Assembly (NCBI GenBank): GCA_964560085.1
Contig: CAZLKF010000016.1
Location: 1-8,525 of the forward strand
Direction: 5' to 3'
Source of the DNA: RUG11241 sp964560085
Lineage (GTDB): Bacteria > Bacillota_I > Bacilli_A > RF39 > UBA660
DNA length: 8,525 nucleotides
Part shown: positions 1-6,276 of the stretch, in pieces
Layout of the letters: each line of letters begins with the position of its first letter
How positions within the stretch are numbered: the stretch's first letter is position 1
Made by a program: the position numbers and the translations under genes
The notes under the pieces: model-generated
Databases searched by the model: none
Told to the model about the DNA's origin: nothing
Seen by the model: only the letters and a program-made list of their open reading frames with translations

Positions 1-9
1 TTTTTTTTA

Positions 10-53
10 TGAACTGTCTTTTTTATAATGTCTACTCTAAGGGGTGCAGTTCA
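10..53. mobile_element. Possible IS3-family (IS150-group) terminal end or remnant
   Basis: The segment begins TGAACTG and ends CAGTTCA, a perfect short inverted repeat (9-16 with 47-54). Read on the minus strand from 53, it starts TGAACTGCACCCC and continues to a GTAGACA tract. From memory this resembles the TG...CA termini of IS150-group insertion sequences (TGTACTGCACCC..., AGTTAGACA). No transposase is visible, so this is at most an element end or a solitary remnant at the window edge. The alternative is a chance hairpin with a long (30-nt) loop. The T-rich sequence at 1-8 and 55-80 holds nothing else recognisable. Confidence 0.35.
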
Positions 54-83
54 TTATTTTGGCTTTTTTTTATGTGCTTTTTC

Positions 84-92
84 TGCTATAAT
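84..92 (+). promoter_or_regulatory. Extended -10 promoter of the lepA operon
   Basis: TGCTATAAT combines the TGn extension (84-86) with a perfect -10 hexamer (87-92). No good -35 lies 17 bases upstream, only T-rich sequence at 64-69, as is common for extended -10 promoters. The predicted start near 98-100 would leave a very short leader containing little more than the Shine-Dalgarno. A second TATAAT at 24-29 sits inside the possible IS end. Confidence 0.5.
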
Positions 93-98
93 AACTGC

Positions 99-104
99 AG
101 GTGA
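99..104 (+). promoter_or_regulatory. lepA ribosome binding site that sets the start at 110
   Basis: AGGTGA lies five bases before the ATG at 110. An upstream in-frame GTG at 101 falls inside this Shine-Dalgarno, so it cannot be the start served by it. The ATG at 110 also gives the usual LepA N-terminus, with few residues before the GTPase P-loop. Confidence 0.75.
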
Positions 105-109
105 TATTT

Positions 110-1897
110 ATGAATCAAAACATTCGCAATTTCTCAATTATAGCTCATATTGATCATGGAAAAAGTACACTAGCTGATCGAATTTTAGAATTGACTGGTG
201 CTTTAGATAAAAGACAAATGCAAGATCAAATATTAGATAACATGGAACTTGAAAGAGAACGTGGAATAACAATAAAATTGAATACTGTTCAACTAAAATA
301 TAAGGGGTATTTACTTCATTTGATAGATACTCCTGGCCATGTTGATTTTACTTATGAAGTAAGTCGTAGTTTGGCAGCTTGTGAAGGGGCTATTTTAGTT
401 GTGGATGCTGCTCAAGGCGTTGAAGCACAAACTTTAGCTAATCTTTATCTTGCTTTAGAAAATGATTTAACAATAATTCCGGTTATAAATAAAATTGATC
501 TACCAAATGCGGATATTGATAAAGTTTTAAGAGAATTGGATGCAATAGGATTTAAAAAAGACGAAGTTATTTTGACAAGTGCTAAAAATGGTATCGGCAT
601 AGAAGAGTTACTTGATGCTGTTGTTGAAAGAATTCCTGCACCCATAGGAAAAGTAAATGATAAATTAAGAGCTTTGATTTTTGATAGCTATTATGATTCG
701 TACCGTGGTGTTGTCGCTTTAGTAAGAATTATGGATGGGAAACTAAAAAAAGGCGACAAGATAAAGATGATGGCTACTAATGCTAACTATGATGTCGTTG
801 AATTAGGAGTTCATACGCCAAAAGAAGTTGAATGTGCAGAACTAGTTGCTGGTGAAGTAGGTTATATCTCGGCTGCAATAAAAAGCATTAAGGATGTTAA
901 GGTTGGTGACACCATAACTTTAGAAAACAATCCAAGTGATACTCCTCTACATGGATACAAGTCAATGAAACCTATGGTTTTTTGCGGAATATATCCCCTT
1001 GAAACTTCAAAATATAATGATTTAAGGGATGCTTTAGATAAATTAAAATTAAGTGATTCTGCCTTAGATTTTGAACCTGAAACTTCAAAAGCTTTAGGCT
1101 TTGGCTTTAGATGTGGATTTCTAGGCTTACTTCACATGGATATTATTGAAGAAAGAATTAGACGTGAATTTAATATTGACTTAATTGCGACAAGTCCGTC
1201 AGTAATTTATGAAGTGACTTTAACTGATAAAACGATTATTAATATTGATAGTCCAATTAAATTACCAGATCGTGGTTTAATCAGTGATATTAAAGAGCCA
1301 TATATTAGAACTAACATTTTTACGCCTGCTGAATATATAGGGCCTATTATGGAATTATGTCAAGATAAAAGAGGAACATACATTAGTATGGAATACTTAG
1401 ATCAAACAAGGGTGGATATTCATTATGAGATACCATTATCGGAAATCGTCTATGATTTTTTTGATAAATTAAAATCAGCAACTAAAGGATATGCATCTTT
1501 CGATTATGAATTAATTGGCTATAAATCAAGTGATTTGGTTAAAATGGATATTTTACTAAATAGTGAGGTTGTGGATGCTTTAAGCATTATTGTTCATCGT
1601 GATTTTGCTTACAATCGTGGTAAAGCTTTGGTTGAATCATTGAGAAAGATTATTCCGCGTCAACAATTTGAAGTGCCAATTCAAGCGAGCATAGGCAGTA
1701 AAATAATCGCAAGAGCTGATGTTAAAGCTGTTCGCAAGAATGTGCTTGCAAAATGCTACGGAGGAGACGTCTCAAGAAAGAAAAAATTGCTTGAAAAGCA
1801 AAAAGAAGGTAAGAAAAAAATGAAGCAAATTGGTAGCGTTGAATTGCCACAAGAAGCTTTCCTTGCCGTCTTAAGTATGGAGGATACTAATGAATAA
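110..1897 (+). CDS. lepA: Elongation factor 4 (LepA), ribosome-associated GTPase
   Basis: LepA is a translational GTPase related to EF-G that acts on the ribosome, where it has been linked to back-translocation and to initiation or 30S biogenesis. The 595-aa product has the family's normal length (about 600). All G motifs are visible: G1 AHIDHGKST (12-20), G2 around RERGIT (49-54), G3 DTPGH (73-77), G4 NKID (127-130) and G5 SAK (157-159). The EF-G-like central domains follow, including RCGFLGLLHMDI. The LepA-specific C-terminal domain is intact, with HRDFAYNRGKALVESL and KCYGGD (548-553) followed by a lysine-rich stretch. It is the first gene of a plus-strand operon and its end overlaps the next ORF by 8 bases. 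Start at ATG 110, chosen on its AGGTGA site. Identification is very secure. Confidence 0.98.
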   Translation: MNQNIRNFSIIAHIDHGKSTLADRILELTGALDKRQMQDQILDNMELERERGITIKLNTVQLKYKGYLLHLIDTPGHVDFTYEVSRSLAACEGAILVVDAAQGVEAQTLANLYLALENDLTIIPVINKIDLPNADIDKVLRELDAIGFKKDEVILTSAKNGIGIEELLDAVVERIPAPIGKVNDKLRALIFDSYYDSYRGVVALVRIMDGKLKKGDKIKMMATNANYDVVELGVHTPKEVECAELVAGEVGYISAAIKSIKDVKVGDTITLENNPSDTPLHGYKSMKPMVFCGIYPLETSKYNDLRDALDKLKLSDSALDFEPETSKALGFGFRCGFLGLLHMDIIEERIRREFNIDLIATSPSVIYEVTLTDKTIINIDSPIKLPDRGLISDIKEPYIRTNIFTPAEYIGPIMELCQDKRGTYISMEYLDQTRVDIHYEIPLSEIVYDFFDKLKSATKGYASFDYELIGYKSSDLVKMDILLNSEVVDALSIIVHRDFAYNRGKALVESLRKIIPRQQFEVPIQASIGSKIIARADVKAVRKNVLAKCYGGDVSRKKKLLEKQKEGKKKMKQIGSVELPQEAFLAVLSMEDTNE

Positions 1898-2516
1898 TGA
1901 TTTAGAAAAATTAAGTAAAGCTTTAATTAGGATTAAGCCAATTTTAGAGCAAGGATTGACAATAGCAGAAACAGCTGAATTATTAAATATTTCTTCTAGC
2001 TCAATTGATAAAGCTTTACAATTTGTGCGAAAAAATGCCAGTCTTTTACCATTAATTGATAATTCAATTGAACCAAATTTATTTTTAGAAAAACTAAGTG
2101 AAAACTTAAAGAATAATACAATTAATGGAGTTACAAATTTTGAACGAATTAATACAAGAAAACCAACTTGGGATGAAGCCGAAGCTTTAAGAGTTACTTA
2201 TGCTTTTTTAGCAAATGGGTATACATTAAGAGAGGCTGAAACAGCTTTGGACTATCCAAAATCAACGATTTATGAAATATTAAATAGCGATTATGTCAAA
2301 CAAATTCCCGGGTTATATGTTGATGTTCAAAGATTACTACAATTAAATTTGATGCTAAAATCTGTTGATTCAGGCACTAGTAATTTTGAATTAATAAAAA
2401 GCAATATTGATCAAATTAGTAAAATTGAAAAAATGCAAATACAAAAATATTTTTTAATGCAAAGATATCAAGAAAAATTAGAAAAAAAAGAAGATATAAG
2501 TGAGAAAAAGTATTAA
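1890..2516 (+). CDS. Hypothetical protein with two helix-turn-helix motifs
   Basis: I do not recognise this 208-aa protein as a named family. It has two segments with helix-turn-helix spacing: residues about 22-47 (GLTIAETAELLNISSSSIDK) and about 110-132 (GYTLREAETALDYPKSTIYE). The second recalls the HTH of SpoIIID-like sporulation regulators and sigma-70 region 4-type domains, but this is only a pattern resemblance. A linker of about 60 residues separates them, and the C-terminal 45 residues are charged and probably helical. No membrane segment is visible. The ATG overlaps the end of lepA by 8 bases and has GGAGG at 1879-1883, so it is probably translationally coupled. Its 3' end overlaps hemW by 17 bases. 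A DNA-binding role is inference; the target is unknown. Confidence 0.8.
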   Translation: MNNDLEKLSKALIRIKPILEQGLTIAETAELLNISSSSIDKALQFVRKNASLLPLIDNSIEPNLFLEKLSENLKNNTINGVTNFERINTRKPTWDEAEALRVTYAFLANGYTLREAETALDYPKSTIYEILNSDYVKQIPGLYVDVQRLLQLNLMLKSVDSGTSNFELIKSNIDQISKIEKMQIQKYFLMQRYQEKLEKKEDISEKKY

Positions 2517-3603
2517 AAGCGTTTATATTCATATTCCTTTTTGTAGTTCAATTTGCTCTTATTGTGATTTTTCAAAAATGCTTTATGAGAAACGAATAGT
2601 TAATAAGTATTTAAAATCATTAGAATTGGAAATAAAGCAAAAATATGGAAATGAAATTATTGAAACAATATATATTGGTGGCGGAACTCCGAGTGCTTTA
2701 GATTGTGAAGATCTGGAAAAATTATTTGGAATAATAAAAATTTTTAAATTAAGCAAAAATGTCGAATTTACTTTTGAATGTAATATTAATGACATTAATG
2801 AAGAAAAAATTAAAATATTCAAAAATAATGGTGTAAATCGTGTTAGCTTAGGTGTTCAGACTCTAAAAAAAGAGACATTAGAAAAAATGAAACGTGAGCA
2901 TAAATACGAAAATGTTAAAGAAAAAATTTTGCTTCTTAAAAAGAACGACATAAAGAACATTAATGTTGACTTGATATACGCTTTTCCTAATACTTCATTA
3001 AACGATTTAAAAGAAGATTTAGATAAGATATTTAGCTTGAATATTACTCACATATCCACATATTCACTTATAATTGAACCTCATACATTATTGTATATTA
3101 AAAATATCAAAAATATTGATCAAGATTTAGACTATGAAATGTACAGGTTTATATGTGAAGAAATGAAAAAACATGGATTTGTTCATTATGAAATAAGTAA
3201 TTTTTGCAAAACGAATTATGAAAGTAAGCATAATTTAACATATTGGAATAATGAACAATATTACGGCTTTGGTCTCTCAGCTAGTGGATACATTGATAGT
3301 GTCCGTTACACTAACACACGAAACATGAATGATTATTGTAATAGAAAATACATTGCTGAATGCGAAAACTTAAGTATTAAAGATAAGATAGTTTATGAAC
3401 TTATTTTAGGCTTAAGAAAAATAAAAGGGATTGAAATAAATAAAATAAATCAAAAATATGGAATTGATTTATTAAATAATAAAATAATTGCTGAATTATT
3501 AAAAAAAGGAAGTTTAGAACAAAATGGCCTATATCTAAATATTCCTTATGAAAAAATATATACTGAGAATGAAGTTTTGATGGAGTTGTTAGATTATGAG
3601 TAA
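2500..3603 (+). CDS. hemW: Radical SAM heme chaperone HemW (formerly HemN-like)
   Basis: HemW binds heme and a [4Fe-4S] cluster with SAM and is thought to deliver heme to membrane respiratory proteins; it is often misannotated as coproporphyrinogen III dehydrogenase. The cluster motif C-x3-C-x2-C is at C15, C19 and C22, followed by D-F. The SAM-contacting GGGTPS is at 60-65. The HNxxYW motif reported for HemW heme binding is present as HNLTYW (244-249), followed by YYGFGLSASGY. The 367-aa length is close to the family's ~375-380, with a recognisable C-terminal HemN_C region. The start is a GTG inside the preceding ORF (17-base overlap), with only a weak purine-rich site upstream, so coupling is likely. 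The lepA-hemW neighbourhood matches Bacillus. No heme biosynthesis genes are seen here, so the heme source is open. Confidence 0.93.
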   Translation: MRKSIKSVYIHIPFCSSICSYCDFSKMLYEKRIVNKYLKSLELEIKQKYGNEIIETIYIGGGTPSALDCEDLEKLFGIIKIFKLSKNVEFTFECNINDINEEKIKIFKNNGVNRVSLGVQTLKKETLEKMKREHKYENVKEKILLLKKNDIKNINVDLIYAFPNTSLNDLKEDLDKIFSLNITHISTYSLIIEPHTLLYIKNIKNIDQDLDYEMYRFICEEMKKHGFVHYEISNFCKTNYESKHNLTYWNNEQYYGFGLSASGYIDSVRYTNTRNMNDYCNRKYIAECENLSIKDKIVYELILGLRKIKGIEINKINQKYGIDLLNNKIIAELLKKGSLEQNGLYLNIPYEKIYTENEVLMELLDYE

Positions 3604-4177
3604 AAGTGAAATGTTTAAAACAGAATTAAATTATATAAAGAGCGAAAGAATTAGAAAAAGTGCCGAGAAATTTTTGGAAATGCTGCCAGATTACTTCTTT
3701 GTAGTTGCAGCATCATCAACTGGTAAATATCATCCAGCTTTTGCTAGTGGGGAAGGCGGATTAGTAAGACATACCAAAGTTGCTTGCTATATATTAAATG
3801 AGATAGTTTCAACTAAAACTTTTGGGAGTGAATTTACAGACAACGAGAAAGATTTAATGCGTTTTGCTATTATGGTTCATGATGGTTTTAAGCACGGAGT
3901 CATTGAAGATAAATATACTAAGCATGAACACCCTTTAATTTGTGCAATCTGTTTAAGAAATGCTAGCTCTGATTTAGAATTAACACCAGAAGAAATAGAA
4001 TATGCGGCAAATCTAATAGAAAGTCATATGGGCGAATGGAACAAAAGTGATTATAGTGAAATTGCTTTAGCTTTGCCGGAAACGTCTGCCCAAAAAATTG
4101 TTCATTTAAGTGACTTTTTATCAAGTAAAAAAATTTTAAATGTTGAATTTGTTGGAAATGAAATAAAGCGTGATTAA
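3596..4177 (+). CDS. HD-domain metal-dependent phosphohydrolase-like protein
   Basis: This 193-aa protein fits the HD superfamily of metal-dependent phosphohydrolases. The expected ligands appear in order: H59 in GGLVRHT, the H95-D96 doublet in IMVHDGFKHG, H112 in KHEHP, H144 in LIESHMGEW and D173 in HLSDFL. An N-terminal helical segment (1-45) precedes the core. The layout resembles the HD domain of YhaM-type 3'-5' exonucleases, but there is no OB-fold nucleic-acid domain, so the substrate (nucleotide, cyclic nucleotide or RNA) cannot be told. Its ATG overlaps the hemW stop by 8 bases with GGAG at 3582-3585, making it the last gene of the lepA operon. Its final codons form the 5' arm of a terminator, and its stop overlaps that of convergent ispE. 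Confidence 0.85.
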   Translation: MSKSEMFKTELNYIKSERIRKSAEKFLEMLPDYFFVVAASSTGKYHPAFASGEGGLVRHTKVACYILNEIVSTKTFGSEFTDNEKDLMRFAIMVHDGFKHGVIEDKYTKHEHPLICAICLRNASSDLELTPEEIEYAANLIESHMGEWNKSDYSEIALALPETSAQKIVHLSDFLSSKKILNVEFVGNEIKRD

Positions 4178-4195
4178 TTTAATCGCGCTTTATTT
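4161..4195. terminator. Bidirectional terminator hairpin between convergent genes
   Basis: A 15-bp stem pairs AAATAAAGCGTGATT (4161-4175) with AATCGCGCTTTATTT (4181-4195), with one G-T wobble and a five-base loop. The A-rich outer arm and T-rich opposite arm supply a U-tract in both directions. It serves the lepA operon on the plus strand and ispE on the minus strand. It lies across the last codons and stop codons of both genes. Confidence 0.85.
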
Positions 4196-5007
4196 TCTAA
4201 AATATGAATGCCTTCACAGGCTTCAACTTTATAAGTTTCAAAAATATTTTTCAATGCTTTATAAGCATTAATTTGGTCTTTTTTATTGGAAAATAAACCT
4301 ATTACGGATGAACCACTTCCTGTCATATTGGAAGCGATAGCTCCTGAATTAATAAGTAAAGCTTTTAATGTTTGGATTTCTTCTGGAGCTATAATTTCAA
4401 AATCATTATAACCAGCTCCAATAAAATCAAAAGTATGATATTCACTAATAGTTTCATCAAACTTTTTAAACATTTCTTTAGTACTCATTGAAATGCTAGG
4501 CTTAACAATAACATAGTGCTTTAAATTTATACTAGCACGTGTTACTATATTTCCAGTTCCTTGAATCAGTGCTCCGCCACCAACCAAACAAAACGGAACA
4601 TCAGAACCAACATTAGCACCAATTCCACATAATTCTTCAGTGGAGAGGCCTAGCTCAAACATACTATTGATTGCTAGAATAGTTCCAGCCGCATCAGTGC
4701 TTTCTCCACCTAAGCCAGATTCCAAAGGAATATTTTTAGTTATTTTCACATTAAATCCAACAGGAATATTATAATAATATTTCATTAACGTAATAGCTTT
4801 GTAAACAGAATTTCTCTGATCTAATGGAACATTTGGATTATTACAACTAATGTTGATATAACCATTGTCATTAGGCTCAATTTCCAAAAAATCATATAAA
4901 TCAACACTTTGATTTAAAGCACGTAATAGATGAAGATCATCACTGCGACCAATTATGTTTAAAAATAAGTTAACTTTTGCTGGACATAAAACAATCATTT
5001 TATTCAT
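4174..5007 (-). CDS. ispE: 4-diphosphocytidyl-2-C-methyl-D-erythritol kinase (IspE)
   Basis: IspE is the GHMP-family kinase that phosphorylates the 2-hydroxyl of CDP-methylerythritol in the non-mevalonate (MEP) isoprenoid pathway. The 277-aa length is typical. Visible motifs are PAKVN (9-13, with the conserved Lys11), H26 in the usual substrate-binding position, the GHMP phosphate-binding loop PLESGLGGESTDAAG (94-108), the catalytic aspartate D136 in GSDVPF, and MTGSGSS (228-234). Two positions differ from the usual consensus: GYH is DLH, and a glutamate (E102) sits in the Gly-rich loop where Gly is common. AAAGGTGA precedes two possible ATGs, residue 1 (short spacing) and residue 4 (long spacing); I keep the first. 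The cell therefore probably makes isoprenoids by the MEP route. Its stop overlaps the convergent HD gene by 4 bases. Confidence 0.93.
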   Translation of the reverse strand: MNKMIVLCPAKVNLFLNIIGRSDDLHLLRALNQSVDLYDFLEIEPNDNGYINISCNNPNVPLDQRNSVYKAITLMKYYYNIPVGFNVKITKNIPLESGLGGESTDAAGTILAINSMFELGLSTEELCGIGANVGSDVPFCLVGGGALIQGTGNIVTRASINLKHYVIVKPSISMSTKEMFKKFDETISEYHTFDFIGAGYNDFEIIAPEEIQTLKALLINSGAIASNMTGSGSSVIGLFSNKKDQINAYKALKNIFETYKVEACEGIHILENKARLN

Positions 5008-5024
5008 ATTTCACCTTTGCAAAT

Positions 5025-5053
5025 ATTCTAGCATAAAGTGATAAATTTAACAA
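5025..5053 (-). promoter_or_regulatory. Probable promoter of ispE
   Basis: On the minus strand, TTGTTA (5048-5053, 4 of 6 matches to TTGACA) is followed after exactly 17 bases by TAGAAT (5025-5030, 5 of 6), which is preceded by TG-C as an extended -10. The predicted start near 5018 would give a leader of only about 11 bases, just enough for the AAGGTGA site. The -35 overlaps the last codons and stop of the upstream gene. Confidence 0.5.
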
Positions 5054-5523
5054 ACATTTATTTTAAATACTTTAATTATAATATTTCTATTATTATTTTT
5101 TATGGCTTTGATTATACTACTTTTTTTCTTTCTTTTACACAATATCTCAAAGTAATATTTATTATCATTGAATTTTATAATATTTTTGTCATATGAATCA
5201 AAGACATTATTAAATAACTTATAATCATAACTATCAGTTGTAAAAGTGATTAAAACATCCCCAATAGCAAATTTTTCTTCTAATAGACTACCAATAAAAG
5301 AACCAAAGCCTGATCCTAAGACAAAAGCAACAACCTTAAAATAATCTTTATTTAGATTAATTACGACATAGTTAATTGATAATATCCAGGTTAGGGACAT
5401 TAAAATCATAAAAAATGCCCCAATTGTCTTTTTTCCGTTTGCAACTAATATTATTCTTAGTGTTGCAAATGTATTTTCTAATAGTTTTAGCATGAAAATA
5501 ATAAAATAGGTTATTATATTCAT
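5047..5523 (-). CDS. UPF0316/DUF5698-DUF2179 family membrane protein
   Basis: The N-terminal half matches the UPF0316 pattern: ENTFATLRIILVANGKKTIG (16-35), then a hydrophobic helix through TWILSI (about 36-56), then VLGSGFGSFIGSLLEEKFAIG (68-88). I count about three membrane segments (roughly 2-27, 35-56 and 62-82). The remaining 70 residues form a short cytoplasmic domain of DUF2179 type, ending in a lysine/isoleucine-rich tail. Total length of 158 aa is slightly short for a family usually around 170-180. The biochemical role of the family is not established. It is transcribed away from the small plus-strand unit at 5559 and lies 39 bases upstream of ispE, so read-through into ispE is likely. 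The start is the ATG at 5523, preceded by GAGATGAT. Confidence 0.8.
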   Translation of the reverse strand: MNIITYFIIFMLKLLENTFATLRIILVANGKKTIGAFFMILMSLTWILSINYVVINLNKDYFKVVAFVLGSGFGSFIGSLLEEKFAIGDVLITFTTDSYDYKLFNNVFDSYDKNIIKFNDNKYYFEILCKRKKKSSIIKAIKNNNRNIIIKVFKINVC

Positions 5524-5558
5524 ATAATCATCTCAATAAATAGTATGGTGTAAAATGC

Positions 5559-5587
5559 TTGAAAACATACGGTAGATGTGATAATAT
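5559..5587 (+). promoter_or_regulatory. Probable promoter of the 5605-6155 unit
   Basis: TTGAAA (5559-5564) is followed after 17 bases by TAATAT (5582-5587), a fair sigma-A type promoter in the divergent intergenic region. It would start transcription about ten bases before the small ORF at 5605. I could not identify an equally convincing minus-strand promoter for the gene ending at 5523 in this gap. Confidence 0.45.
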
Positions 5588-5604
5588 AAAGATGGTGAAT
5601 AAAA

Positions 5605-5757
5605 ATGGCAAAAAAGAAAAATTTAGAAAAAATGAGTATTGAAGAAATTAAAGAATATTATGAAAAAAGATCTTTAATATATGGTGCTATATTTGCATTT
5701 GTTTTGCTTGTAGTTGCCCTTCTAGGATTTTTCATTGGATTTCAAGGGATCATGTAG
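5605..5757 (+). CDS. Small single-pass membrane protein, 50 aa, unknown function
   Basis: An ORF of 50 codons runs from ATG 5605 to TAG 5755-5757. GGTGA at 5594-5598 sits six bases before the ATG, and a promoter candidate lies just upstream. The N-terminus is very basic and polar (MAKKKNLEKMSIEEIKEYY), followed by a clear hydrophobic helix at about 24-46 (SLIYGAIFAFVLLVVALLGF and on). Positive residues before the helix predict an N-in topology with almost nothing outside. There is no lipobox or signal-peptidase site that I can see. It lies 26 bases before the next gene and probably shares its transcript. I recognise no family. Coding is supported by the RBS, promoter and sensible amphipathic layout rather than by homology. 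Confidence 0.7.
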   Translation: MAKKKNLEKMSIEEIKEYYEKRSLIYGAIFAFVLLVVALLGFFIGFQGIM

Positions 5758-5783
5758 TTTACTGACCAAAAATAGGAGGAATT

Positions 5784-6155
5784 ATGAGAATAACAGTTGA
5801 TGATATTTTAAATTATTTAAATGAATTCGGACCAACAGCAACAATTAATGAATATGAAACAAAAGTTTTGGATATGTGTAGTCCAGAGCTTTCATATTTC
5901 TTTGCAGCAAATGTTCCTGGATGCAATTTGAAAGCTCATGAGAGAGTTGTCAAAGAAAGTGGCAACATTCAATGCATATATCAATTTGCGTCTATTAAAG
6001 GTGCCGATACAAAAGGACTTTTATATACGATTAGAAATTATGTTGAATATACAAATCCAAGTCATGATGGACTTCCAGATTTAACTGCAGAAGCATTAAC
6101 TGCAATTGGGTATGCTAATCCAAGTCGTGATTTTCAAAAACCCAAAAGCAAATAG
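5784..6155 (+). CDS. Hypothetical protein, 123 aa, with degenerate internal repeat
   Basis: This small soluble protein starts at ATG 5784 behind the strongest Shine-Dalgarno of the window (AGGAGGA at 5774-5780). I cannot assign a function. Residues 38-59 (YFFAANVPGCNLKAHERVVKE...) and the stretch from residue 66 (YQFASIKGADTKG) look like two degenerate copies of one unit with a 28-residue period: Y38/Y66, F40/F68, A41/A69 and G46/G73. From memory, units with the pattern Y-x-FA-x-x-VPGAdxKAHxxVvxESGD recur in tandem in many Firmicutes and phage hypothetical proteins. The N-terminal 30 residues (RITVDDILNYLNEFGPTATI) look helical. The C-terminus is basic (KPKSK). No membrane segment or signal is seen. 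It is the last gene before a rho-independent terminator. Confidence 0.8.
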   Translation: MRITVDDILNYLNEFGPTATINEYETKVLDMCSPELSYFFAANVPGCNLKAHERVVKESGNIQCIYQFASIKGADTKGLLYTIRNYVEYTNPSHDGLPDLTAEALTAIGYANPSRDFQKPKSK

Positions 6156-6156
6156 T

Positions 6157-6180
6157 AAGATTGTGTAAACAATCTTTTTT
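6157..6180 (+). terminator. Rho-independent terminator
   Basis: AAGATTGT (6157-6164) pairs perfectly with ACAATCTT (6169-6176) around a GTAA loop and runs into six T residues (6175-6180). It starts one base after the stop of the 123-aa gene and isolates that unit from the heat-shock operon. Confidence 0.85.
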
Positions 6181-6192
6181 AAATTATAAAAA

Positions 6193-6219
6193 TTATCACT
6201 CATATCTTGACAGTGCTAA
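6193..6219. promoter_or_regulatory. CIRCE operator 1 (HrcA binding site)
   Basis: TTATCACTC - 9 bases - CAGTGCTAA matches the CIRCE consensus TTAGCACTC-N9-GAGTGCTAA with one mismatch per arm and exact spacing. It covers the -35 of the hrcA promoter (6207-6212), where HrcA binding would block RNA polymerase. Confidence 0.85.
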
Positions 6220-6235
6220 CATATAATAGTATAAT
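6207..6235 (+). promoter_or_regulatory. Consensus sigma-A promoter of the hrcA-grpE-dnaK operon
   Basis: TTGACA (6207-6212) and TATAAT (6230-6235) are both perfect consensus hexamers with the optimal 17-base spacer. The predicted start is near 6242, within the second CIRCE element. Such a strong promoter fits a vegetative heat-shock operon controlled by repression. Confidence 0.92.
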
Positions 6236-6239
6236 GAAT

Positions 6240-6266
6240 TTAGCATTTCGATATTTAGAGTGCTAG
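6240..6266. promoter_or_regulatory. CIRCE operator 2 (HrcA binding site)
   Basis: TTAGCATTT - 9 bases - GAGTGCTAG matches the CIRCE consensus with two mismatches in the left arm and one in the right, with exact N9 spacing. It spans the predicted transcription start, and its last two bases are shared with the AGAGGTGA Shine-Dalgarno of hrcA (6265-6272). The hairpin could also form in the mRNA leader. Confidence 0.88.
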
Positions 6267-6276
6267 AGGTGATTAA

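Noticed and set aside
9..54. Riboswitch or T-box leader upstream of lepA
   Set aside because: The GGGGTGCAG stretch does not match the T-box consensus, there is no terminator/antiterminator pair, and the likely lepA transcript starts downstream of it.
101..109. GTG at 101 as the lepA start
   Set aside because: It lies within the Shine-Dalgarno AGGTGA; the ATG at 110 has correct spacing and gives the usual N-terminus.
445..645. Minus-strand ORF inside lepA
   Set aside because: It is antisense to the conserved GTPase domain, has no ribosome site and resembles no protein.
2583..2822. Minus-strand ORF inside hemW
   Set aside because: Low-complexity shadow of an AT-rich gene with no promoter or ribosome site.
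6222..6227. Second TATAAT as an alternative -10 for hrcA
   Set aside because: It is only nine bases from the TTGACA, while TATAAT at 6230-6235 has the ideal 17-base spacing.
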